NCBI GenBank assembly: GCA_007449985.2 | Contig: VIIQ02000149.1 | Span: forward strand, 1 to 64,000 | Length of the DNA: 64,000 bases | Direction of reading: 5' to 3' | Source of the DNA: Desmodesmus armatus | Taxonomy: Eukaryota > Chlorophyta > Chlorophyceae > Sphaeropleales > Scenedesmaceae | Shown: piece by piece, positions 21,901 to 32,708 of the stretch | How the letters are laid out: every line of letters begins with the position of its first letter | Position numbering within the stretch: the stretch's first letter is position 1 | The notes under the pieces: generated by a model | What the model was told of the DNA's origin: nothing | What the model saw: only the letters and a program-made list of their open reading frames with translations | Database searches by the model: none | Translations under genes and position numbers: made by a program

Positions 21901-23950
21901 CCACCGCTTCTAGCCCTGCCTGTGGCCCTGTTTGGGATCTGCTGCGTCATCTGCGTGTTGGTGGGACCAGTGCCAAGAGTGCATGTGTGTGGCGATCCAG
22001 TGGCTGTGCTGCCTCAAACTCGATGCTTAATGCACGAGAATGCTGTCTCATGCCTGCTCCGGCTGACCTAGCGCAGCATTAGGTGCAAATGCCAGCAGAA
22101 CCATCAACATCTACAGTGACTGTACTGTTCCTGCGCTGGGCGTGCATCGCGCTCTAGACTCCACAAAGCTGTTACTTGAGTTGATTCTTGAGAGTTTTGG
22201 GGCTCGGGTCCAGCCTTACCGCGTCAGGGAGTCGTATGTGAGCGATCGAAAGTATGACCCTGAGTGTTGTGGCTCCGTTCAAGGCTCACAGTACACGATC
22301 CTTGCGAAACGTAAACGTCATATATGTTTTAATGCTGTAATGAGCTACATGCGTGTCTACGAAGCGGTTGAGCCAACCCACAGCAGACCGATGGCAAATG
22401 CTACTGCTGCTGCGTGCTAGGCAAGAATGGTGGGGTAACAGACCGCAGACGGTGTCAAAGGTCAGCCATAGTAATGCTACTGCAACTTGAGCGCTCACAG
22501 GCTAATCCAGCATGTCATAACAGGCTGGAACGTGACTGGTCAAAGGAGCCTTGTGCATGCAGGGCCCCTGGCCGTAGGACCACAGCAGGGTTTTGTGACT
22601 TATGAATGTTTGTTGTGATGCACCACCCCAAGGGCTGCAGCACTGTAGGGTGACACCACTGGTCCCACCCCTGCAGGCAGTACAACAAGGCCAGTTCCTG
22701 TTTTCAAGGCTATATTTAGCCGATACTGGCTGTGTTTTACCCCCATTAGCAAAACCCTGGTCAATGTTTGACCAAGTTTGACCACATGGGCAGATAGCTT
22801 GCAGTCCTAACTTTCAAATGGGCCAAACCCCAGCGGCAATGGAGGTCCCTAGCATGAGCTATGGCCGTTGAAATCCAAGGGGTACTTTTTACCTTGACCA
22901 GGTATGGGTTAAGTAATCAAGCTTGCCTCTGAGCTGGTGCCTGGATGCTGTTGTCAGTGTGTCAGCGCACAGTGCTGCGGGCATTTTGCATGCATAGGAT
23001 GAAGCTTCAAGGTGGTCCCCTAGTGTGACCACACTTCCCGCACGATAGTACGATAGTATGATCGATCTCAGTGATATCAGCCTGTAACGGTTACACCGGT
23101 TACACCGGAAGCTATGAAACCCAAAAAGGTCATGCCAGCCATTTACTGACACCACGAAGTGGAGAGCAAACCAGGGGAAACCATTTACACGGCCCCAGGT
23201 GTGCCCCTGGGAGTGAGATGTGGCCACGAGTGCCGTTGCCCTAGACCCCCAGGAGTGTAGGTGTGAAGAGCCGTCCTCAACGGACGCGAGGCCAATGGGA
23301 AGAAGTCCTATGGCGTTAAGAGACCAAGGGGGTGTCTCTGTATCTTATCTTATCTTATCTAAACCACAAGCAAACAAGGTTTACACCAGCGACACACCAG
23401 AGACGGTTTGAAGCCGCTGCTTGTGACTCACTCGGATGATACATCAGCTGCTGCAGAACGGCTCCCGGAGAATGGCGCCTGCTCATATCAAGTTGGGCTG
23501 TGCATGTCGGCCCAGCACAAGTGCCTGTAACTTTTTGGTGGTCGTGGAGCTGCAGTGACTGTACATTGGCTCCTTACGGGGCGTTCAGGCATGACCTGAA
23601 CCATGCAATAGTAACAGTAAAGTACTTCAAAAAGGAAGTCACAGGCACATGCGCCAGAATCAAGCTTGAGCAACCCACTGCTGACATCCACACCACACTA
23701 GCTAGCTGTGTGCAAGTACTCGCACACAAACAGTGTGAGGCGGCCTGGCGCCACAAATCCATCATGGATTACGCAGGCTGTTTCCCTGCCATATCAGCTG
23801 TACAGCTGTACAGATTACTGCCCAACTCAACTGATCGCTGTACTACAATAGTCACTATTCTGAAAGTTTCAGAATTCAGGAATAATACCATATATCAGCG
23901 GCCCACCAGCCGACCTTAGACACCAGTGGGGGGGGGGGGGGGCCAGTATT
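18934..23950. other. Gene-poor region
   Basis: The longest open frame is 19288-19800 (+, 170 codons, with a hydrophobic VIIIIPFVILLAF segment). It has no recognisable domain and no clear codon bias, so I do not call it a gene. A G-run lies at 20860-20882, and a short TATCT tandem repeat at about 23340-23360. A frame at 23500-23919 (+, 139 codons) is unidentified. Otherwise I see no features. Confidence 0.4.
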
Positions 23951-23959
23951 GCCTAGTGG

Positions 23960-25400
23960 TAAGTTTGACACCTCTTGGTACCCAGATATCGAGGATAGGA
24001 GGCGTGCAGCCTTTTGTAGGCTGCAAGCTGGGGTATATGTATGATGCCCTTCTCCCGACCTTCCAAGTGACTGCCCTGCTCCTGCCCTGCCCAGCCCAGG
24101 CCCAAGGCTTTCAAAGCCGGCCCCACCTGGCCCTCCCACCATGCATTTTGCAAGTGGACTTGCACGTGCAGCTACCTTCTGTGCAAAACCATTGGCTCAT
24201 GTCGCTTCTGAGCTCAACATAGCACTCTAATGGTGTGATGTTTCACATGTGCAAGTCACTGAGTTGTTCTCCCACAGTCAAACACTGCACAGTTGCCGGC
24301 GCCTGGAAGTCCAAGACACGCTACATTCACTTTACTCCAGTAGCACGGGTGAGACTGCACTTGAAGCAAGACCCGAGATCCAAGAAGTACACACGTATGT
24401 ATACATGTTGGTCCCATACTGATGAGACTCAGAAGCTTGTGCCAGCCATTTTCGTATCGATTCGTCGGCATGGGGGACGAAACACAAGCGGGACTGGCGC
24501 TCAAGAGGCAGCACGTAGGCTGGGAGAGCTGAGCTGAGCTGAAGCTACGCAGCTACTGCATGCTCTTCAGGGCCTGCGTGCTGAGCTGTACTGCAGCTTG
24601 CCGCCAGCGGTCCGGTAGGCGCTGTCCAAACACGAGGGCCTCGTGTTTGGACAGCGCCTACTAGTAGTGCTGCACATGCCACACGACACCATGCCTGGAA
24701 CTGCTGCTGCTCTTTCTTTGTGGTGGGCCGGTTCCTGCAGCAGTTGCATATTGCATTGGCTGGAGTGGAGACCTCAGACAGCAGGCTGAGCCTGCCAGGC
24801 TCATGTCATTTGGAACTGTGCTATTGATGACCAAAGAAGAGCCTCACAGTTACAAGCGCTGGCGCGCATACTCTCTCCCTCAACTCGTACCACACTCGCA
24901 GATGCATATGCATCAACCACTGCACATCATAGACTGAGAGGCTCGGCCCACAAGCCAACAGCTCAGCAAGCTTGCCCAGCTGATGCACACACAGCGCAAC
25001 AAAACATCATGTTGTGTCAGCAACTGCAAAGGCATACTATGATGATCACACCTCCCTCAGCAAGCCCTGCAAGAGGCCTGCATACACGGCACACATGCAT
25101 GGAGCACGCTTGCCTGCTGTATTCTGGTGATGCTGTGAACGCGTGAATGTAGCGGCCATAGGGAGCCAGCCTTGGCAAGGGGTCAAAGCCAACGCACGGC
25201 AACAGCCTGTCCAACAAACACAACGTGCAATGTTGAGGGTCAAAACCACCACAAAGCACCGCACCAGCCTTGGAACCGTGCAAGGTACCTGTGTGTCACG
25301 CCCAGCTGCGCAAAACACCCACAAGACCACAAGCAACTGTAGCAGCACCCCAGCAGCAGCAGCTGTGCCGCAGCTGAACAGGAGCAGCACTCAGCACAGG
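23960..25400. mobile_element. Dispersed repeat, copy 1
   Basis: Blocks of this interval match 30690-31950 in the same order and orientation. The GGAGGCGTGCAGCCTT region at about 23999 matches 30717. The GCATCAACCACTGCA/GACTGAGAGG/CCCACAAGCCAACAGCT region at about 24910-24965 matches 31331-31383. A CAAGCCCTGC...ACATGCATG...TTGCCTGCTGTAT region at about 25060-25125 matches 31447-31506. It is probably an old transposon or non-autonomous element. No coding domain or terminal repeat was identified. Confidence 0.6.
24615..24661. repeat. Perfect 47-nt palindrome (23-bp arms)
   Basis: GTAGGCGCTGTCCAAACACG followed by AGG, one central G, then the exact reverse complement ending CGCCTAC. It sits inside dispersed repeat copy 1. 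I found no counterpart in copy 2. Confidence 0.95.
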
Positions 25401-26054
25401 AGGAGTTCAAAACGCCTCTCCCAATCGCATATCATATGCGACCATAGTATGAAACCATAGTATGAAACATAGTATGAAACATAGTATCAAACACAGTACA
25501 GTATGTTTGAAAGGAATCGATCAAGCATTGACGCAACCTGGGCGTTAGCTGTGCGATAATATCCCAGAATTGAGTTCTAACTCAGATATTCTTCTACTAC
25601 CTTACGGGATCAGGGCCTCACCTGATCGCCCTTTCGATAGCCAAACAAGGCTCAAAGCTGTAGGGCGTAAGCACTCCTCAAAGATATGAAATCTTCACCA
25701 ATAGCCCAACCGTCAGCGTCTGACCTTGACCAACAATGCCGCCACAGAATGCGTCATCATGGCACATCATGACGCACCATGGCATGTGCAGCAGCGGACT
25801 ACTAGGAAGTTGCAAATCTACAAAAACCTGCACACCCGGACGCGCTCCGAGCGCTCCATGATGCTGGCATGCAGGTCTACATGCATGCTGCTCGTGCAAC
25901 ATGCCACGCTCACACCAGCAGACATGGGCACATGCTAAACCGCCGATTCTGATAGTTGCTGTACCAAAGCATTCAGCCGCCAAGGGCAGCAGGCTGCCGC
26001 CATTGCTGCCGCCGACCGCATCCACAGTGGTGGTGGCATGCGGGCTGTCTAGGC
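25401..26054. other. Spacer with short ATAGTATGAAAC repeats
   Basis: Tandem CATAGTATGAAAC units lie at about 25443-25495. No gene is supported. Confidence 0.5.
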
Positions 26055-26112
26055 CTGATACCACCTGTGGTTGGCTCCGTTGCAGTCCCAGCACCACTGG
26101 TGGGCACCACAA
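26055..26112 (-). pseudogene. Decayed copy of the protease-lectin terminal exon
   Basis: On the minus strand this reads AHQWCWDCNGANHRWYQA then TAG, matching the true last exon (AQLVLWDCNGGANQRWIEG, stop at 26280) residue for residue over most of its length, including stop position. It lies about 220 bp downstream of the real stop, so it is a tandem copy of the 3' exon. Confidence 0.75.
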
Positions 26113-26279
26113 TCCTACCCAGACTCCTCACTCAAGTTGAGTGCCTCGCAACTTGCTTGAAGCCGCCATCTACACATCAGGACATGCCCTACGCATTCCA
26201 TATGGCTTCCATACAACCGCCAAAGCCGGTGCTGCTGCCACTGCTGGCCACAGCTGCCACCGATGGTGGCATGGCTAGC

Positions 26280-29200
26280 CTAGCCCTCAATCCACCTCTG
26301 GTTGGCTCCACCGTTGCAGTCCCACAGAACTAGCTGGGCGCCGTTGTTTCTGTTGCTGGAGATGATGTCCAAACACTTGTTGGAGTTCATGACAGATCGT
26401 AGCCTGCCGTTGTGGTCAAAGAACCACTGCGGCACAACAAAGCGATGCGGGCGGAGCAGGTGCGACATTGTCAAGTAGGAAGTCACACAGTTGCCACTGT
26501 GTTGAAATACGCCAGGAAGTATGCGTGGTGGGATTCATATTCTGGGACAAGGGGTGACAAGCGAAGCCGGAACTGAAACAGCTTTGTGATGAACAGGCAC
26601 ATCCACGAGCACAGCCACATCCATAGCCACAGCTTTATGCCACATGATATGTGTGTACCGTACACATGGCATGCAATTGTAGCTGCAACTTGCAGTGCAC
26701 GCTGCTTCGTTGGGAACACCAAAGACAACCGCAGCCACGGGCAACGCCTGCCCTCACCTTTTGGTTGTCGCCGTTGTTACAAAACCATGTTATGATGGGT
26801 GTCCCATTGGCTGTCGACTGTGAGTTCGCGTCCAGGCAGAGGTTCCTGTTGTTGCCCACTGTCAGGCGCATCTCAGTGGCTCGGGTGGGGGCTCCGGGGT
26901 GAGCCCACAGCTGGTTCTCCCCGCCGTGGCAATCCCTGCGTGATGAATGGCACAACACCACGTGTGAAACTGGGAACACATCACAACGCTGACACAAGCC
27001 AACTGGATGCGCAAGTTTGGTCAAGTTGGCAGCTGCCAGTTGGTACCAACGGCAGCCACCCAGCCAGTCACACAATAGTACTATAGTATGGCAACGGCTG
27101 GACTTGCAAAGTAATGGACCGCAGTGTGCTTACCACATATGCACGCGTTGTCCTGCGGTCCAGTTAGGTGCATCCAGGCACTTGTTGTGCAGGGCAGACC
27201 GAATGGGACCACGAGTAGACCTGAACAGGACTGCATGGCCAAGCACGGGGGGGGCGGGTGAGTACTCAGTACATATATGGAGGGCGGGAAATAAGTGACT
27301 GCTTACAGCAAAATGCTTGAAGCGGTGGCTGTACAGCGCATGCCTACGTGCGCAAGGGTATGCATTATATGGCATTGTACTAGGCACCAATGCTGACTTG
27401 GGCCCGCGCACGGAAACTAGCAACAGCGCACGCCCCCAACAACTCACATGTGCGGGACCAGATTGTTGCGGTGTTGGCTGTGCCGTGCAGCAGCGGCCAG
27501 TTGAAGTTGTCAAAAGGTGTGTACCTGCAGCAGCAGCAGCAGCAGCAGCAGCACGACCTCATTGTCAGCTTTGACAAGCCGTGGCTCCACATGCTGACAA
27601 CAACTGGGAGGCTCGTATCCAAATCGCGGGAGAAGGGTCTCTGTCTGTGTCACCACTGCCAACTGTATCACACTCTTCTCCCTCTAGCCCGGAATGGGGA
27701 CCAACATGATGCATGCCATATGCCATGAGATGCTGTCTAGCTTGTGGCATGTACGGCAAGGCGAATTGTGAGTCCCAGCAGTTCAGGGCTTACCAGTTGT
27801 CACTCATGTCTTGTGGGCCTCCAGTCACCACCCCGGTAACGGCATTGGTGCTGCGGTCGAACAACGGACCGCCCGACTGTCCGCGACTGGCAACACTGTT
27901 CCTACTGCGAATGTAGTCTGTTGTGAAGTCGCAGTAGTCGATAGGAGAGGTGGTACCGTCAGAGCAATACAGCCAGTTCCCAGCAGTTGCACCGGGAGGA
28001 GTTTGCGCCCAGGGACCCCCAGGGTAGCCGCACGAACGCACGCTCATGGCCCTCCGTCCACAAAGCTGAAACGACATACCACTCCACCAACCCGGGCCGC
28101 GATCGAGGCGGATGACGGCAACATCGATGTAAGCACTGCCACCGATGGGCCTGTTCTCTCCGTTGTACTGGCCGCCCACCCAGATGTTCCACCAAGTGGC
28201 CACACTGGAAGTTTGCCTGCGGGAGTACAGAAAGCGCGAGGTACGAGCAGAGCAGCAACGGCGGCAGCACAGTGGCGATCCGTCAACAAGTGCGAGATGA
28301 ATTATTACTAGTAGCTAGAGCGCTTGATGTTCAGCTCACAACTGCAAGGCTTTAGGGCTCCGGTTGTTGTGCGGGATCAGTCATGCATGTATGAATTGTT
28401 GGGGCTTGAGCAGCCCAGGTTGCCCTACAACCCGTACACACCTGCCATACGGCTCGAGGGCACCATTCTTTCCAGGGGTGATAGTGAACGGTTGGAAGCT
28501 CCGCCCGGTGACAGAGTCCACCACACAGTGTGCAGCAGTCACGACGTCATCTGCAACACAGATGGTAACGCACAAACACCGCAAAGCAACACAATAGACC
28601 TGAATGGACGGTTCATATGTGGGGTGAGGCACAGCTGCTATTGGCAAGGTCAGTTTGCCCTGGCAGGCAGGAACACGATGAGTTGCATGCGGTGAATGAC
28701 AGCTAAGCCATGGAGTGCAGCCAGTTTGCAAATGGCCGGCACCCTGCGGCGTTTGCCATGATCAAGCAAACCCCACAATCAAAGTAAGGCATGACGGCTC
28801 GTGTTGCAAATGCAGGGCCTCAGGACTTCAGAGCCCACTGGGCTCGTGCCCACGGAACATTGTAGATGTCATTTACTAGATGATATCATGCAACGGAGTA
28901 GCGCTGCGGTTGGAAGCAGAATCAACAGGCATTGGACACTTGCTGACCTAACCCTCAACCTTGGATTTAACCTAGGTTGACTTAGCTGCTTTTGCAATGC
29001 AGCTCACCTGGAGAAATCAGGGTGCCACTGCAGCCAATTGCAGTGATCTTTGTCACTGCCGGCCAAGGCCAAGCGGTAGTATCCCTGATCATTTGGCGGT
29101 TGTCAACCACCTGTGCAAGCCGCCTGTTGCCACCAACAGCAGCACCCTCTGGCAAGTCCGCCATCGGCTCAAACGCTGCGCTGGCAGCGCTTGCGGCTTC

Positions 29201-29647
29201 GAGCCGAGCGGCCGTGGCTTGTGCCATAGCTGCCAGAACTGAGGTGTCGTTCCCTGCAGTATCGACGGAGAATGTTGCTGCAGCAGCTGCCTGGCTTAGG
29301 GCCTGGCTGAACGCCTCACTTGTAGGCGCGCGGCGTCCAGGGAGGCTAGCGGAGCTGGGAGTTTTTGCCAACGTGAGGGCGGCAACAGTGACGGTAACAG
29401 GCTTGAGGAACAGGGCACCGCCCCTGCTGGCCACCACTCTCTCTGTAAGCACCACGGTGTCGGATGGCTTGAGGGATGCCAGGAGGTCAACGGCAGAGGT
29501 AGCGTTGGCGGGCTTGGTGGCAGCTTGAGCGGCGGCAGCCTTGGAAGCTGCCTGGACGCAGCCGACAAAGGTCTTGCCTTCCAGCAACATCTGCTGCATC
29601 AAAGCGCTGGATGGTCTGCAAGTGGATCGGAAGCCAGGGGCGACGGC
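26280..29647 (-). CDS. Trypsin-like serine protease with ricin-B-type lectin domain
   Basis: Likely secreted protease that binds carbohydrate through a C-terminal beta-trefoil. Exons on the minus strand: 29647-29008, 28550-28442, 28216-27794, 27524-27448, 27230-27134, 26935-26758 and 26426-26280. All have GT-AG borders and consistent phases, and end in TAG. The S1-type core is visible: CSGTLISP then VVTAAHC (His), AYIDVAVIRLDR (Asp) and RGQSGGPLFD (Ser; GQSGGP instead of the usual GDSGGP). A long Ala-rich propeptide-like region precedes it. The C-terminus has KCLDAP, LCLDAN and KCLDII followed by NQLW, NQKW and NQRW, the three QxW repeats of a ricin-B fold. No toxin A-chain is present. The 5' end is incomplete: phase does not join simply to the exon at 30295. 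Confidence 0.85.
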
Positions 29648-30294
29648 CTGGGGGTATGGCGGAAAAATCGAAACAAGCAGCGGCATCAGGGGAAAGGGCT
29701 GGTTAGTAAGAGCACACTGTGCGGCACTTGTCATTGTGCTGGCTTGGCCCATGGTAGAAAATTGGAGGGCTCAGCAAGCGTGCTGTTCCTCTCAGCTGGC
29801 TGGCATGCACTGAGCGAAGCTTAGCAGCCATACTGCAAAACTGCAGGATGCTGGCAGGCGCTTGTTTGATATGAGTCGTGGTGTGCAGGCATTGTGTGAC
29901 ATGGATTTTGGTGATACAAAAAAAAACGCCAACAATGCATGCACGTGACTTTCACCAGGCCAGTTGCTGCATGCACCCCCTCACCCTGCTTGCACCATCA
30001 GGCTGGACCAGAGCAGCAGACTGGGTGTTAATCTCGCCAGGGGAGTCTGCATGAAAAGCAAAGCACTTCGGAAGTTTCAGTAATTTGCTTCAAAGAGGTG
30101 CTAGTTGAAACAGGGGGGACAAGCCCACTGCAGGTCCCTCGAGACTTTTTGAGTTCAAGTCCAAACCACTGTACCGGTAGGAGGTTTTGAAAGCATATGC
30201 TGGAAGCAGCTGCACGCGCCAAGCATGCAGGGCCCAAAGCCTCGTCAATGTCAAATGGTCTGCACCGTATCTGTGTGTCGATACCAATGGTTAC

Positions 30295-30682
30295 CTGCGG
30301 CCAGGTCCTCGCAGGTGCCCGGTCGGATGTTAGAGAGTTCTTGGCACTCCGCGATGCAGCGGCTTGCCACAGTGACACTGATGCCACCAACTTCTGCGCA
30401 TACGGGAGCTACAGGACTACCAGTGCAGCTGCTGCACTGCCTGCTGCGGGAAGCTGCTTGCTGGGGTGTGATCTTCAATGTAAGGTCCGGTGCAACTGCA
30501 GCATTCGCTGCATCAGAGGCACCTTCCGGTTCGAGTGCATTTACGATAGTTAGCTCAGGCTCGACAGGCGCCTGAGCGGATACGACAGCAGCAGCAAGAG
30601 CTATGACAGCGATGTGCAACAGCACCCGCTTTTGGTGAAGGAATGTCATCGCTTCAACGCCCGTTCTGCCTTTGTAGTTCAC
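30295..30682 (-). CDS. Signal peptide plus Kazal-like exon, probable 5' exon of the protease gene
   Basis: From ATG at 30682 (or the second ATG at about 30649) it encodes a hydrophobic signal segment VLLHIAVIALAAAVVSAQA, an acidic linker, and a Cys pattern CSSC...PVAPVCAEVGG..VTVASRCIAEC...GTC that fits a Kazal protease-inhibitor module. A GTAACC donor follows at 30294. It leaves one base, whereas the next clear exon (29647) starts in phase 0. So either an unseen small exon lies between them or this is a separate gene. An inhibitor module ahead of a protease would suit an autoinhibited zymogen; that is inference. Confidence 0.6.
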
Positions 30683-30689
30683 TTGAGAA

Positions 30690-31950
30690 CTCCTGGTATC
30701 CAGGCGTAGAGGGTGGGAGGCGTGCAGCCTTACGTAGACCGCAAGGGCAGTATATGCTGCCCTTCTCCTGCCCTTCCAGGTGACCTGCCCTTTCGTTTGT
30801 TGGTCAATAGTTATCTGCTTTATTAGATAACCGTGAAAAAACGACTCTTACTAATTTACAAGAAGCAAGTCAAAGAGCTGCTGAAGCAGTGCCCTTCTCC
30901 TGACCTGTCAGGCCCGAGGCCCTGGCCCCACCCTGGCCCTGCTGCCTCGCACTGTGCAACCGTTGCAGTGCACTCTGGACTGACGCTCCAAACGGGACAC
31001 GAGGGCTGGGAGGGCTAGCAGCTACTGTGTACAACTGCCTGTGTGCTGAGCAGCACTACAAGTTGCTTCACGCTTGGACCCCCTTACACACGCCACAGGG
31101 CACCGCCCCTGGCACTGCTGCTGCATGTCGGGCCAGATTCCTGCAACACACACCAGTTCAATTGTGCATTTGCTGGAGTGTGCAAGAGTCTCTTCTGGAC
31201 TGGATACCTCACCAGCACACAACACATGCATGTCCTTCCGCCTCAGATGTGCCGGAAGTGTCTCACTGTTACAAGCACTTGCGCGCACACTGCCTCCCTC
31301 AGCTCGTACCACACTGGCACATGCACATGCATCAACCACTGCAGATGACAGACTGAGAGGTGTGGCCCACAAGCCAACAGCTGGGTAAGCCTTCCCAGCT
31401 GATGCGTACCCAGCACCTGCACAGCTTACACGGAGACCTGCTCAACAAGCCCTGCTGCAGCCGCACAAACACGGCAAACATGCATGACGCACGTTGCCTG
31501 CTGTATCCCGGATACACCAGGCTGGTGATGCTGTGTGCGCATGAGTGTACCAGCCAGTGGAAGCCCCAACCTCAGCAACGAGTCAAAGCCAATGCAAATG
31601 CAACAACCCTCTCACAAACACAGTGTGCAGTGTCCAGGGGCAACACCTACAAAACTGCAAGCAACTGTCCTGCCACTGTGAAGCACACATGGGAAGATAT
31701 GCATGCATGCAGTGAAAGCAACTGTTGTCCGTCAACCTCAATGCATCACACACAGCCTGCCACAGATGCACCAAACCTCGTACAACTGCCTACGTAACTC
31801 AAGCTTGCAACACACATGGTTGCAGCGTCAACACCAACGCAAAAACAACACAGCACTGGCATGCTGCAGGGTCCTAAAACCTGTCAACCCCCACACCCCC
31901 ATCAACAGTCCGCCGGGCGTGTGTGCGGTCAATCATACCGTGAAGCGCAC
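30690..31950. mobile_element. Dispersed repeat, copy 2
   Basis: Diverged direct repeat of 23960-25400 (see copy 1 for matched blocks). It begins right upstream of the protease start, so the two copies bracket the protease gene in the same orientation. No intact open frame with a recognisable transposase or reverse transcriptase was seen. Confidence 0.6.
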
Positions 31951-32408
31951 AGAGTGTGCACGCTGCTGCCATTGCTGGGAACTGCAACTGGCATTGACAC
32001 GAGCAGCCAATCCGCTCAACCAACCACCCTCCTGACCCACAACCACAGTCCTGTACGACTGAGTCTGTCAGCTTCAGCATCCCAGCTCAGCTGACCGGTC
32101 GACCGGTCGGCCTGTGAGTAATTTGGGACGCACCAAGCTGCCTTGTACTTGCTGCACAACGGCGTTAACAGTGTGCCACTGAGTGCCGCGCTCAGAGCGG
32201 GGTGCAGCACACCCTGCACACCGCATAGGGTGCGAGCACTCTATGACCTCAGCTGAGTCCAAATCCCGCTGGAGGCCAAGCAGAAGCCGCCCCATAAGCA
32301 TGCAATGAACACACTGTGTGTTGGCAGCTCAATGTGTGGATTGCATACAGCATGCATGCCACGCGGCCAGGCACACCAGCTTACCCAAGCGGCACGGTGA
32401 ACGTACCG

Positions 32409-32556
32409 CAGCGAGAGCTGCACTGTACTGCGCTGTACTGCACCGTTCTGTGCTGTACCGCGCTGTACTGCACCGTACTGTGCTGTACTGCACTGTACTG
32501 CGCCGTACTGTGCTGTACTGCACTGTACTGCGCCATACTGTGCTGTACTGCGCTGT
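32409..32556. repeat. CTGTACTG(C) tandem array
   Basis: About fifteen units of the type GCTGTACTGC with A/G/C variation, in the 3' flank of eRF1. The complementary CAGTACAG text recurs in eRF1 introns at about 33559-33573, 34229-34287 and 39580-39596. Confidence 0.85.
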
Positions 32557-32708
32557 ACACTGGGGCCATGCCATGCGCTGGACCGCCCAAATGGTGTCGG
32601 CCTGCCCCAAACACGCAACTAACCAACCAAACACCAACCGCCTGCCTATACATATGGATGCTGCCTCATGACAATGACAGTATCACCACTGATTGTTCAG
32701 CTGCCTGC

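Noticed and set aside
26280..27230. Ricin-like toxin
   Set aside because: Only the sugar-binding beta-trefoil is present, attached to a protease; no ribosome-inactivating domain is seen.
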